In this document: piece after piece, positions 25,205 through 33,671 of the stretch
How positions within the stretch are numbered: position 1 is the first letter of the stretch
Layout: every line of letters begins with the position of its first letter
Assembly (NCBI GenBank): GCA_045589455.1
Contig: JAZNPC010000060.1
Location: forward strand, 6,042-70,041
Length of the DNA: 64,000 nucleotides
Origin: RGIG990 sp045589455
Lineage (GTDB): Bacteria; Verrucomicrobiota; Kiritimatiellia; RFP12; UBA3636
Reading direction: 5' to 3'
Notes under the pieces: generated by a model
Databases searched by the model: none
Told to the model about the DNA's origin: nothing
Seen by the model: the letters and a program-made list of their open reading frames with translations, nothing else
Translations under genes and position numbers: made by a program

Positions 25205-25400
25205 AGCGTACGTAAGCGTGATGCCTAAACGTCTAACGTCTCTCGTCAGATTGGGTCTCGTCTCACGTCTCACGTCTCATGTCCCAGAGCGCGTGTCAAC
25301 GCGAGGATGGAGTCTCACGTCTATTGGTCTAAGCGTCTGGCGGTGGTAGTCTAATCGTCTTATCGTCTTTGGGTCGTACAATCGTCTACCGTCTAATCGT
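25205..25400. repeat. Degenerate GTCT-word array
   Basis: About 200 bases made largely of near-repeats of CGTCTAA and CGTCTCA with no fixed period (e.g. CTCACGTCTCACGTCTC). The reverse complement of the same vocabulary (TTAGACG, GAGACG) recurs at 59020-59100. Low-complexity DNA of unknown role. Confidence 0.5.
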
Positions 25401-25502
25401 CCCGGACGTAAGCGAAAGCGCAGAGTGTAATAAATAGAAGACAGTTTTAGCGCTTAGGGGACAATGGGGACACAGGAGACCTTGAGGACAAATTTATTTA
25501 AG

Positions 25503-25622
25503 CGCTAGAAAATCTTGCTCTCCTGTCGCCAATGTCCCCTATGCCCTCAATGTCCCCACCTAAACTTGAGAGCAATATATATGTGTGCTTAACTGGGGTG
25601 CAGTACGTCCTCGTGCTGCACA
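25503..25622 (+). repeat. Direct repeat, copy 2
   Basis: Partner of 24884-24994. It ends about 155 bases before the FGE-fold lipoprotein gene. The inverted pairs within it are retained. Confidence 0.75.
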
Positions 25623-25776
25623 TATGTTTAATCCCACCGCATATATTGCTTTGCAATGCTTCATATGCCGTAGGTATGCTTTATAAAATTAGTTTTTGCA
25701 CAATTGACAATCTAAAAATGTAGATGCTACAATGAAAGAAAATTTTGTATATTTTTTTATAATTATGAGGTAAAAA

Positions 25777-26514
25777 ATGAAAATAAAAAACTTTGTAAAA
25801 ATATCAGCTTTTGCGATTCTTGTATTTTCAATGCTAGGATGTGGCAAAGAAGAAGAGAAAGAAAACGAGTTGAAGAGCGAAATATTAGAAGAAAAGATTG
25901 AAGAAAAAGAGATAACAGTAGCAGGCATAGAGATGGTTAAGATACCAGATAGTGCTGAGCATAAAGGTCTTTACTTTGGTAAATACGAGGTAACTCAGGA
26001 GCAGTGGCAAGAAATCATGGGAGATAATCCATCGTATTTCAAAGGCGATTTATCTCTCCCTGTAGAGCAAGTTTCTTGGGATGACTGTCAGGAGTTCATT
26101 GAGAAACTTAATGCACGTACAGAAGTAAAGACGTCAGGAATTACATTTAGACTTCCAACAGAGGAAGAGTGGGAGTATGCTTGCCGAGCAGGAAGCAAAG
26201 GTATATATGGTTTGCTAGCAGATGGGCGTGAAGGCACAATAGACGAGATGGGCTGGTATATGGATATGGATAATTCTGATGATAAGACACATCCAGTAGG
26301 GCAGAAGAAGCCAAATGCATGGGGGTTATACGATATGCATGGCAATGTGTGGGAGTGGACTGCGTCGGCTGATGGTTCTGGCCGTATTAGCCGTGGTGGT
26401 AGCTACTGTCTTGTTCCGTCTATCTGCGTTTCGGATAGCAGGTGCTGGCTCAATCCCGATAGCAGGTTCAGCAGCCTCGGCTTTCGCCTCGCTGCCTCTA
26501 GGACAGCAAAATAA
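25777..26514 (+). CDS. FGE-fold (C-type lectin fold) lipoprotein, candidate DGR target
   Basis: 245 residues. The signal peptide ends in the lipobox 'SMLG' before Cys22, followed by a charged linker, so the protein is membrane-anchored. Residues ~50-240 are a formylglycine-generating-enzyme (FGE-sulfatase/SUMF1) domain: 'FGKYEVTQEQWQEIM', 'LPTEEEWEYACRAGS', 'WGLYDMHGNVWEWT', 'LGFRLAASR'. The paired catalytic cysteines of true FGE are not both present (only one Cys in the relevant stretch), so this is probably a binding protein. Codons 199-233 are the variable segment described separately. TvpA of Treponema denticola is a known FGE-fold lipoprotein diversified by a retroelement. It stands alone among repeats. 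Confidence 0.85.
   Translation: MKIKNFVKISAFAILVFSMLGCGKEEEKENELKSEILEEKIEEKEITVAGIEMVKIPDSAEHKGLYFGKYEVTQEQWQEIMGDNPSYFKGDLSLPVEQVSWDDCQEFIEKLNARTEVKTSGITFRLPTEEEWEYACRAGSKGIYGLLADGREGTIDEMGWYMDMDNSDDKTHPVGQKKPNAWGLYDMHGNVWEWTASADGSGRISRGGSYCLVPSICVSDSRCWLNPDSRFSSLGFRLAASRTAK
26371..26506 (+). other. Candidate DGR variable region, copy A
   Basis: Codons 199-233 (26371-26475) followed by a constant GC-rich block starting CTCGGCTTTCGCCTCGCTGC (26476-26506). Compared with 55296 and 58045, differences fall at positions 1 and 2 of codons whose third base stays fixed, e.g. tgt/tat/ttt, ctt/cat/aat, tgc/aac/ggc, ctc/ttc/gac, agc/tac/gac. The pattern is expected if the template codons are AAC or AAT and only adenines are mutated. 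The constant block would be the initiation-of-mutagenic-homing site. Confidence 0.75.
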
Positions 26515-26899
26515 ACTGTGCTAAATCAATACAAAGAAAAATTGGGTTTTGCGACAAGGGCATCAAGCCCCAGAGCAAAACCCAAATTTTTGTCACCACA
26601 ATTTGTTCCGTGCAGCGGCATTCTTGCCGCTGAAATGGATTTGCGTATAGCGAGCGCTACCATAGGTGGCTTGTTTTAGCAATTTTCCTAACCATCATAA
26701 AAGCGCCCATTGGGCGCACCTATTCCATTCGGTGCCGGGATGCGATGTAGAATGAATGCTCTAAAATTGCATTCTTCGAAAAAAACTCTTGTTATAATTA
26801 ATTAGTTTAGAGTATAATATTTACGGATTTTTAGTGGCGAATATGGAACGTTGCTAATTACATAACAAATTGATTAATTAACTATAAAGGAGATGCATT
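26515..26899. other. Spacer after the FGE lipoprotein gene
   Basis: 385 bases. It starts with the ACTGTGCTAAA box found after the other FGE genes. A hairpin follows at 26537-26591 (GGGTTTTGC/GCAAAACCC with an inner GGGC/GCCC), ending in a T run, so it can terminate; it replaces the double hairpin seen downstream of the other copies. Smaller hairpins AGCGGC/GCCGCT and GCGCCC/GGGCGC lie at about 26614-26631 and 26702-26717. The promoter of the next gene lies at 26789-26818. Confidence 0.6.
26789..26818 (+). promoter_or_regulatory. Promoter of the DUF3127 gene operon
   Basis: TTGTTA (26789-26794) and perfect TATAAT (26813-26818) are 18 bases apart, about 80 bases before the start; AAAGGAGA lies just ahead of the ATG. 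Confidence 0.45.
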
Positions 26900-27274
26900 A
26901 TGGCAACTTTCGAAATGGACTGTGTAGTCGTTAAAATTATGGATACAGAAACCTTTCCAAGTGGTTTCAGCAAGCGTAACATTGTTGTAAAGACAGAGGA
27001 TCGTTATCCTCAGGATATTCTTGTTGAGTTTCTTAAGGACAATGCAAAGATGGTTGAGCCTTTAAAAGAAGGAACAAGAATTAAACTATCATTCGATTTG
27101 AGAGGCCGAGAATACAATGGCAGATACTATGTTTCAGTAGCAGGCTGGAAGGTTGTAAATCTTGATGCTGTAGAGGCTTCAAATCAAGAAGCAGCTGCTG
27201 CAGCAAGTGAGCCAGTTTCTAGCGTATTACCTCCAGAAGTAGATATCGAGGATGATGAAAATCTTCCTTTCTAA
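26900..27274 (+). CDS. DUF3127 protein with SSB-like acidic tail
   Basis: 124 residues. Residues ~1-90 fit DUF3127, a small OB-fold-like domain: 'TFPSGFSKRNIVVKTED', 'GTRIKLSFDLRGREYNGRYY', 'GWKV'. After an Ala/Ser-rich linker the protein ends 'DIEDDENLPF', which closely resembles the DDD(I/L)PF tip by which bacterial SSB recruits repair proteins. It may bind single-stranded nucleic acid and the same partners, but this is inference from sequence shape. It precedes prmC by 19 bases. Confidence 0.8.
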   Translation: MATFEMDCVVVKIMDTETFPSGFSKRNIVVKTEDRYPQDILVEFLKDNAKMVEPLKEGTRIKLSFDLRGREYNGRYYVSVAGWKVVNLDAVEASNQEAAAAASEPVSSVLPPEVDIEDDENLPF

Positions 27275-27293
27275 TTGAGGATTATATTGTTAA

Positions 27294-28193
27294 ATGTCAG
27301 CTGAAGAAACAAAGCTTGAACAAATTAAGTGGTATATTGATTCTTCTGTGAGTTTTCTAACACGCAAAGGAATTGATTCGCCGCAATTGGTTGTAGAGTA
27401 TCTTGCATGCCGTATTTTGCGTTGCAAACGCTTGGAGCTTCCTTTGTATTATACAAAACAAGCTACGTCTCGTTTCTGCGAGGTGCTAAAGCGTGGAGTG
27501 ATGCGTGCAGGAACAGGAGAACCAATTCAATATATTTTGGGAGAGTGGGATTTCCGTGAGCTGACACTTAAGGTAGATAAGCGTGCACTAATTCCTCGCC
27601 CTGAAACTGAGGCATTAGTGCAGCTACTACTCGATGATGAGCAGCTAAAAGCAGAGTCATCGCCAGTAATTCTTGATTATGGAACTGGAACTGGGTGTAT
27701 TGCATTGTCAATTGCGAAGGAGCTTCCAAATGCACGTGTAATTGCTGTAGATGTTTCTGAGGATGCGTTGAGCCTTGCACGAGAGAATGCTGTTGCGCTT
27801 GGGTTGGATACAAGAGTGGTCTTTGTAAATGTTAGCGCTATAGATTTAGCAGATATATTAGAACCAAATACGATTAATGCAATAATTTCAAATCCACCAT
27901 ATATTCCAAGTGCAACCTGTGATGGCTTAGAGTCAAAGGTGAAGGATTATGAGCCTCGACTTGCTCTTGATGGTGGTGCCGATGGCATGGATATAACACG
28001 TGCAATTATTGAAGAGGCAGCGATGCTACTCGTTGGTGGTGGTTCTATTTATTTAGAGCTTAGTGCAGAGGATAATCAGCCAGAGCTATTGCGTCCATAC
28101 ATGGAGAGTCTTTCATTTGAGGAGGTTCGCGTGCTACCAGATATGTTTAAAGCGAATAGATTTTTAACTGGGCGCTTACCAATAGGATTATAA
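27294..28193 (+). CDS. prmC: Release factor glutamine methyltransferase
   Basis: 299 residues. PrmC methylates the Gln of the GGQ motif of RF1 and RF2. The N-terminal helical substrate-binding domain ends in 'GTGEPIQYILGEWDF', the SAM site is 'ILDYGTGTGCIALSIA', and the catalytic NPPY is in 'IISNPPYIPS'. 'EPRLALDGGADGMD' is also family-typical. It starts an ATG within 'TTAAATGTC' without a strong ribosome binding site. Confidence 0.94.
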   Translation: MSAEETKLEQIKWYIDSSVSFLTRKGIDSPQLVVEYLACRILRCKRLELPLYYTKQATSRFCEVLKRGVMRAGTGEPIQYILGEWDFRELTLKVDKRALIPRPETEALVQLLLDDEQLKAESSPVILDYGTGTGCIALSIAKELPNARVIAVDVSEDALSLARENAVALGLDTRVVFVNVSAIDLADILEPNTINAIISNPPYIPSATCDGLESKVKDYEPRLALDGGADGMDITRAIIEEAAMLLVGGGSIYLELSAEDNQPELLRPYMESLSFEEVRVLPDMFKANRFLTGRLPIGL

Positions 28194-28216
28194 TCAGCTA
28201 TTTTAAGGAGAATTCA

Positions 28217-28783
28217 ATGACAGATAAAGCAAACCTATTAGATGCTGTTGATGGAGCAATGGCAGCAATTCAAAACCTTAAGGATCAAATGCCTGTGTTA
28301 GAAAAGGCTACAGAGCTTTTTGTTTCAACCCTACGTAATGGGAAAAAGGTGCTTACAATTGGCAATGGTGGAAGTGCTGCAGAGGCCTTACATATGGCCG
28401 AGGAGCTATCTGGCCGCTATAAGAAAAATCGTGTAGCATTACCAGGTCTTTGCTTATGTGCAGATTGTACAGCGTTAACCTGTATTTGTAATGATTATGG
28501 TGCAGATTATATCTTCTCTCGTCAGGTTGAAGCTTTGGGTGAAGAAGGAGATCTTTTAGTGGTTTTCTCTACAAGCGGAAATTCTCAAAATTTAATTACA
28601 GCAGTTGATGCTGCGAGAGTAAAAGGCTGTAAGGTTTTAACCTTGTTAGGTAAGGATGGCGGAAAGCTAAAAGGGCAGGCTGATGTTGAGTTGATTGTAC
28701 AAGCAAATGCTTCTGCGCATATCCAAGAGGCTCATCAGGTCGTGCTTCATGCATTGCTAGAACAGGTTGAACAATACTTTTAA
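28217..28783 (+). CDS. gmhA: SIS-domain phosphoheptose isomerase (GmhA-like)
   Basis: 188 residues. GmhA converts sedoheptulose 7-phosphate to D-glycero-manno-heptose 7-phosphate for the LPS inner core. The SIS fold is shown by 'KVLTIGNGGSAAEALHMAEE' and 'LLVVFSTSGNSQNLITAVDA'; the end 'HIQEAHQVVLHAL' is typical and includes zinc-ligand histidines. DiaA is a close relative of the same size, so the heptose role is likely but not proved. Confidence 0.88.
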   Translation: MTDKANLLDAVDGAMAAIQNLKDQMPVLEKATELFVSTLRNGKKVLTIGNGGSAAEALHMAEELSGRYKKNRVALPGLCLCADCTALTCICNDYGADYIFSRQVEALGEEGDLLVVFSTSGNSQNLITAVDAARVKGCKVLTLLGKDGGKLKGQADVELIVQANASAHIQEAHQVVLHALLEQVEQYF

Positions 28784-28796
28784 TTCAGGATAAAAA

Positions 28797-29657
28797 ATGA
28801 AGCGATTACGTGTTTTGTGGTTAATAATTTGTGCTTTTCTTTTTTTAGGCGAAGCCTCTCTTTTTGCTACTACGAAGGTAGAGGAGAGCCTTGTCGTTTC
28901 ATTAGAAACAAAGCACCGTGAATTTCTTGATGGTGAAGCATTAGCTGTTGGAATACGTATTGTAAATAGAGGCAATACTCCATTTATTGTTGATACGTAT
29001 GGTGCGTTTCTTAATAACTCTGTTGCAATATATGTAAGAAATTCTTCCGGCCAGCTTTTGTTCCCTAAAAAAGCCCCAAAAGAATTAGAGCAAATAATGA
29101 TTTTGCCAAAAGCATCACAGGATTTTATTTTTAATCTTGATGATATTTTTGGCCCAATTCCTCAAGGAAAATATACTGTTCATGCATTGCTAACTAATGG
29201 CGATGCAAGAACTAGCTCTCCTTTAGTAAATTTTGAAATAGTTAGAGGTATAGAAATTCTACGAGTAAAGAATTTGCGTGAGGGTTTGGTTTCTAATGAG
29301 TTTCTAAATTATTCTCTATTGTATTGGGTTCGTGATGGGGGCGAGCAATTGTTTTTGAGAATAGATAATCTTCGTACAAATTCGCTTTATGATTTTATAC
29401 AGCTTGGTAATTTAGTTCGTGTAGAAAAACCAGTTATTCGTTTTCTCCCTCAAAATGTTGTTGAGGTAATACATCAAAATTCAAGAGATAATTTTATTAA
29501 GACAAGGATATCTGTCGGAGGAGATAGAGCAGTGCTGCTATTGCGTGATACACTTGTGAACCCAGCGGCAATAAGAGAAGCAGAAACTGCACGCCGTGCT
29601 GCGGAGGTTCTTAATGAAGAAGAATCTGGCGAAGGATTTTTGAGACGTCATAGATAA
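28797..29657 (+). CDS. Exported protein of unknown function
   Basis: 286 residues with an N-terminal signal peptide (hydrophobic residues 6-22, cleavage near Leu-Phe-Ala-Thr). The part 'DGEALAVGIRIVNRGNTPFI' and the spacing of beta strands suggest an N-terminal immunoglobulin-like domain such as those that bind other envelope proteins. The C-terminal ~25 residues are charged and low complexity. I do not recognise the family. It is 13 bases after gmhA and 20 before argH, so it is likely co-transcribed. Confidence 0.75.
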   Translation: MKRLRVLWLIICAFLFLGEASLFATTKVEESLVVSLETKHREFLDGEALAVGIRIVNRGNTPFIVDTYGAFLNNSVAIYVRNSSGQLLFPKKAPKELEQIMILPKASQDFIFNLDDIFGPIPQGKYTVHALLTNGDARTSSPLVNFEIVRGIEILRVKNLREGLVSNEFLNYSLLYWVRDGGEQLFLRIDNLRTNSLYDFIQLGNLVRVEKPVIRFLPQNVVEVIHQNSRDNFIKTRISVGGDRAVLLLRDTLVNPAAIREAETARRAAEVLNEEESGEGFLRRHR

Positions 29658-29677
29658 TTTTTGGAGATATATATAAA

Positions 29678-31051
29678 ATGAAGGCAAAAGATACAAAAAC
29701 AGTTGTTGGAAATATAGATCCTGATGTGTTGCAATTTACGGTTGGAAAGGATCCTATTTTAGATTTGAAGCTTGTAAAGTGGGATTGCTTAGGATCTGCT
29801 GCACATGTAACAATGCTTACAAAGATGAAATATACACCAAGGCTTTTTTCAAAGCAGGACCGCAATAATGTTGTTGTTGAGCTTCAGGAAATAATGAAGC
29901 GCGTTGCGGATAATAAATTTGAAATTACTGAGGCAGATCAGGATTGTCATCTTGCAATTGAAAGAACACTTACAGAGAAGCTTGGTGATGTTGGCCGTAG
30001 GGTTCATACAGGTAGAAGCCGTAATGATCAGGTTGCAACAGCTATTCGTTTGTATATCCGCGATGAGCTACTTGGAACAATGGAAGAGAATGTTGCTCTT
30101 GCAAATTCATTAGTTTCCTTTGGTAAGAAATATAAGAAGCTTCCAATGGTTGGTCGCACACATCTTCAGCCTGCTATGCCAAGTAGTGTAGGTGTATGGG
30201 CTACTTGCTATGGTGAAGGCCTGCTAGATGATATGCATGGATTATGGTCTGCTTTTGATTTTACAAATCGTAATCCTCTTGGTTCTGCAGCTAGTTATGG
30301 TGTGCCTCTTCCAACAGATCGCCCTTTAACAGCAAAGCTTTTAGGGTTCGCCGAGCCAATACACAATGTAATGTATGCTGGTAATTCACGTGGTAAGACC
30401 GAGTATGTTGCAGTAACAGCATTGTCAAACATTATGCTAACACTTTCTCGTTTGGCAGAGGATTTAATTATTTTCTCTATGCCAGAGTTTGGTTATTTTA
30501 AGCTTCCAAAGGAATTCTGCACAGGAAGCAGCATTATGCCACAGAAATACAATCCAGATGTTTGTGAATTAATTCGTGGTAAGGCTGCTCGCGTAATGGG
30601 TCTTGTAACATCTATCGCAGCAACCGTGAAGGCAATGGCTGGTGGCTATAATCGTGATTTACAGGATACAAAGGAGCTAATGATGGAGGCCTTTGAGACC
30701 ACACGAGCTGCTCTTCGTATCATGAGCCGCCTAGTTTCTGGCATTACTCCTGACCCTGAGCGTTTGCGTAAGGCATTTGAGCCTGGCGTTTTTGCAACAG
30801 ATCGAGCTCTAGAATTAGTTGCTGGTGGTATGCCTTTCCGTGATGCATATCATCAGGTTCGTGATAACCTAGAGGATTTAAAGAGTATGGATCCAGATGA
30901 CGTTATTGCGCAAAAGACTCATACGGGAGCAACAAATGGTTTAGATTTCCCTATGTATGAGGAATGGCTAAAGGCTGAAAGGCTTGCTATTGCAGAGGAG
31001 CGCAAAAATATAGACAAGGCATTTGCAGCATTGTTAAAGCCAATTAAATAG
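29678..31051 (+). CDS. argH: Argininosuccinate lyase
   Basis: 457 residues. ArgH splits argininosuccinate into arginine and fumarate. 'RRVHTGRSRNDQVATAIRLY' and 'GRTHLQPAMPSSVGVWA' are the substrate-binding motifs, and 'GSSIMPQKYNPDVCELIRGK' (about 283-302) is the fumarase/aspartase superfamily signature, with a Tyr in place of the more usual Lys after QK. The N terminus is atypical, lacking the 'WGGRF' opening of most ArgH proteins and instead carrying about 30 other residues. Confidence 0.92.
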   Translation: MKAKDTKTVVGNIDPDVLQFTVGKDPILDLKLVKWDCLGSAAHVTMLTKMKYTPRLFSKQDRNNVVVELQEIMKRVADNKFEITEADQDCHLAIERTLTEKLGDVGRRVHTGRSRNDQVATAIRLYIRDELLGTMEENVALANSLVSFGKKYKKLPMVGRTHLQPAMPSSVGVWATCYGEGLLDDMHGLWSAFDFTNRNPLGSAASYGVPLPTDRPLTAKLLGFAEPIHNVMYAGNSRGKTEYVAVTALSNIMLTLSRLAEDLIIFSMPEFGYFKLPKEFCTGSSIMPQKYNPDVCELIRGKAARVMGLVTSIAATVKAMAGGYNRDLQDTKELMMEAFETTRAALRIMSRLVSGITPDPERLRKAFEPGVFATDRALELVAGGMPFRDAYHQVRDNLEDLKSMDPDDVIAQKTHTGATNGLDFPMYEEWLKAERLAIAEERKNIDKAFAALLKPIK

Positions 31052-31089
31052 TTGCTTTAGAAATATAAACATTTTACGTAGAGGTAAAG

Positions 31090-32295
31090 ATGTCAGATAA
31101 TAATAATTTAAAATTAAATAAATCACAATGGAATATGCTAACTAGAGCAATATCACTGCTCTCTATTTCGGTGGTTGTTTGTTTTGGATTTTTGATTATC
31201 TATGGATTATTGTGCTTCGTTTCGCATTATAGTTCTGTTCTTTTGCCTCCTGTTGTTGCAATTGTCCTAGCAATGATTTTTAAGCCGTATTACTTTTGGT
31301 TATATAAGCGGCTTTGGCATTCTAGAACACTTGCAATAATAGGTGTTTTTGCATCTATTTTAATACCACTTTGTGCATTTATTTATATATTTGGTGTTTT
31401 GCTCGTTGAGGAGTTTGTTAAACTAATAACGGCTTTGCCAGGCTATGCCAATGATTTTTATGCTTATATAAAAGAAACGGCTCCAGTTCTTATGAATTTT
31501 ATGGAGCGAAATGGTGTTGATAGGTTATTAACAAAGGTTGATTTCACTAAGTATATAGATATTGATGCAGTTGCATCAACTATTGGTGGAGCCACAATTT
31601 CCTTTGGTGGTCATGTTCTAAATTTCTTTGGTGGCCTTTTGAGTTGGCTTGTTCTTCCTGTGTATATGGCGATATTCTTATCCTCCCGCCCATACAATGG
31701 TAAGGATGTTTCTAATGCTCTCATTTTTATGTCAAAGAAAAATCGCGATAATATAGCATATTTGATTGATCAGTTCTTTAGCATAATAGTAGTTTACTTT
31801 AGAGCGCAGGTGTTGGTGGCGATTATTCAGGGCTTGCTTTTTGCAGTATTGTTCCACTTGCTTGGTTTAAAATATGGACTAGTTATCGGAATGTCACTTG
31901 GTTTATTAAATGTAGTTCCTTATCTCGGAAACATTTTGGGTTGGCTAATAATAATACCATTGTCATTGTTTGGCCCAGGTGGAGGAGTTGCGCTATTAAT
32001 TAAGATAATTTTAGCATTTTGTGCTGTTCAAACATTGGATAGTTATTTTATTACTCCACGAATAATGAAAGATCGAACAGGATTAAACACATTTGTCATT
32101 ATCTTCTCATTGTTCTTCTGGAGCAGTGTAATTGGTGGAGCATTGGGTATGCTATTGGCAATACCATTAAGTGCTTTTATTGTGGTTCTATGGCGTCTAG
32201 TGAAGAAGGAATACTTTTCAGACGGAAATGTAGTTGATGAAGCTGTTGAACCTTCAGAAGAGACATCGCCACCAAGCATAGAAGAGGAAAAATAG
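31090..32295 (+). CDS. AI-2E family transporter (PerM/TqsA-like membrane protein)
   Basis: 401 residues with about eight hydrophobic segments arranged as in the UPF0118/AI-2E family: paired helices at the N terminus, a soluble stretch ('YIKETAPVLMNFMERNGV'), then a C-terminal bundle. 'QGLLFAVLFHLLGLKYGLVI' and 'VPYLGNILGWLIIIPLSLFG' match the family signature. Members export autoinducer-2 or act as sodium/proton antiporters; the substrate here is unknown. A short acidic, Pro/Ser/Glu-rich tail is cytoplasmic. Confidence 0.88.
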   Translation: MSDNNNLKLNKSQWNMLTRAISLLSISVVVCFGFLIIYGLLCFVSHYSSVLLPPVVAIVLAMIFKPYYFWLYKRLWHSRTLAIIGVFASILIPLCAFIYIFGVLLVEEFVKLITALPGYANDFYAYIKETAPVLMNFMERNGVDRLLTKVDFTKYIDIDAVASTIGGATISFGGHVLNFFGGLLSWLVLPVYMAIFLSSRPYNGKDVSNALIFMSKKNRDNIAYLIDQFFSIIVVYFRAQVLVAIIQGLLFAVLFHLLGLKYGLVIGMSLGLLNVVPYLGNILGWLIIIPLSLFGPGGGVALLIKIILAFCAVQTLDSYFITPRIMKDRTGLNTFVIIFSLFFWSSVIGGALGMLLAIPLSAFIVVLWRLVKKEYFSDGNVVDEAVEPSEETSPPSIEEEK

Positions 32296-32310
32296 TAGGG
32301 TGGAGCTAAG

Positions 32311-33525
32311 GTGAAGGCAGAAGAGCTTCGTGCGGGAATTCTGCATGTAGATATGGATGCGTTTTTTGCTGCAGTAGAGCAGCGGGAGCATCCTGAATGG
32401 CGAGGAAAGCCGGTAATTGTTGGTTCTGGACCGCACGAACGAGGTGTTGTTTCTACGGCTTCATATGAAGCACGCAAATTTGGCGTTCATTCAGCAATGC
32501 CTTCACGAGAAGCATATCGACTCTGCCCCCATGGTATATTTACCCCAGGTAATCATCGGTTATATTCTGAGGTTTCTGCGCAAATATTTGATATTTTTTA
32601 TCGGTTTACTCCGTTTGTGGAAGGGCTTTCTTGTGATGAGGCATTTCTTGATGTTTATGGCTCATTTAAGCTTTTTGGCTCAGCCTTTGAAATCGGTGAG
32701 AAAATTAGAAAAGCAATACGAGAAGAGCTTCATTTAACTGCATCAGTTGGTGTGGCTACAAACAAATTTTTGGCAAAGCTTGCAAGTGATATGAATAAAC
32801 CAGATGGAATCACTTTGGTGCCATCAGAGCCTCGTGAAATTCAGCGCTTTCTAGCACCCTTGTCAGTTCGTTCTATTTATGGCGTAGGAGGAACCTTAGC
32901 TAAGCATTTAAATCTGCTTGGAATAAGGACAATTGGAGATTTGCAGAATACTCCCTTGAACACATTGGTTGGCTTGTTGGGTGAAAATACCGCTGAGCAC
33001 CTATATTCACTTGCATTTGGTGTAGATAGTAGAGAGGTAATAAACGAGCGTGTAGAAAAGTCAATTTCTCGTGAGTATACCTTTGGTGAAGACACGACAG
33101 ATAAAGAGGGTGTTCGACAGGTTTTGCTTGAATTGGCATCCGATGTTGGTGCTCAATTACGTGCTAGTGTTAAATATGCTTCAACAGTAAAGCTTAAGCT
33201 TCGCTGGTCTGATTTCAGGACAATTACCCGACAAAAGACCTTATCTTTGGCTATTTGTGATGATTTTTCCATCCGTGATACAGCATTAGATTTATTTTTG
33301 CAACAGGATTTATCGGCACCAGTGCGATTGATAGGTATAGGTGTGGCAGGATTGTTAGATGAATTACCAAAGCCTAATCCACAATTAACGTTGTTTGATG
33401 ACCCTGCCACAGAGAGGACAGAACAAATGCAAAAAAAGGAGCGTTTGAGTAAAACTTTAGATAAGCTCCGTTCTGATGTACTTGATGGCGGTGATATTCG
33501 TCTTGGTATTGGTGATCCACATTAG
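32311..33525 (+). CDS. dinB: DNA polymerase IV (Y family)
   Basis: 404 residues, GTG start preceded by GGTGGAG. A lesion-bypass polymerase. Catalytic carboxylates lie in 'ILHVDMDAFFAAVEQ' (about 10-24) and 'LSCDEAFLDV' (about 107-116); 'ASVGVATNKFLAKLASDMNK' and 'VRSIYGVGGTLAKHL' are the palm and HhH motifs. No C-terminal QL(V/S)LF clamp motif is identical, but 'NPQLTLFDDP' near residue 365 is a good beta-clamp binding match. It lies 15 bases after the AI-2E gene. Confidence 0.95.
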   Translation: MKAEELRAGILHVDMDAFFAAVEQREHPEWRGKPVIVGSGPHERGVVSTASYEARKFGVHSAMPSREAYRLCPHGIFTPGNHRLYSEVSAQIFDIFYRFTPFVEGLSCDEAFLDVYGSFKLFGSAFEIGEKIRKAIREELHLTASVGVATNKFLAKLASDMNKPDGITLVPSEPREIQRFLAPLSVRSIYGVGGTLAKHLNLLGIRTIGDLQNTPLNTLVGLLGENTAEHLYSLAFGVDSREVINERVEKSISREYTFGEDTTDKEGVRQVLLELASDVGAQLRASVKYASTVKLKLRWSDFRTITRQKTLSLAICDDFSIRDTALDLFLQQDLSAPVRLIGIGVAGLLDELPKPNPQLTLFDDPATERTEQMQKKERLSKTLDKLRSDVLDGGDIRLGIGDPH

Positions 33526-33671
33526 GACTAATTCTGTATTGATTAAAAATATTTTATTGTGAAAAAAATTTAAATTAGAAAATAGTGTGTAAATAGGTTG
33601 TAATGATAACACTCAGTTGAAGGCAAGCGTTTGCTAGTAGTTAAACTTAGATTATAGGAATAGATATTATC

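Larger units (their letters stand above)
24553..25776. other. 1.2-kb repeat-rich spacer
   Basis: After the orphan FGE element come a hairpin TTTTCACGCTCGCG/CGCGTTAGCGTGAAA (about 24818-24840), a 111-base direct repeat (24884 and 25503), a three-tier hairpin (25109-25175), an array of short GTCT-containing words (25205-25400), and an inverted fragment AGCGCTTAGGGGACAATGGG (25452-25471) related to the direct repeat. Frames at 24904 and 25532 share their first codons only because they begin in the direct repeat. I see no gene. Confidence 0.6.

Noticed and set aside
24904..25723. Two frames (24904, 25532) with the same N-terminal peptide, suggesting a small gene family
   Set aside because: They begin inside the two copies of the direct repeat, then diverge; no ribosome binding site and no recognisable protein.
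25777..26514. Active formylglycine-generating enzyme (sulfatase maturation)
   Set aside because: The FGE-fold proteins lack the second catalytic cysteine, are exported or lipid-anchored, and no sulfatase gene is in the window.
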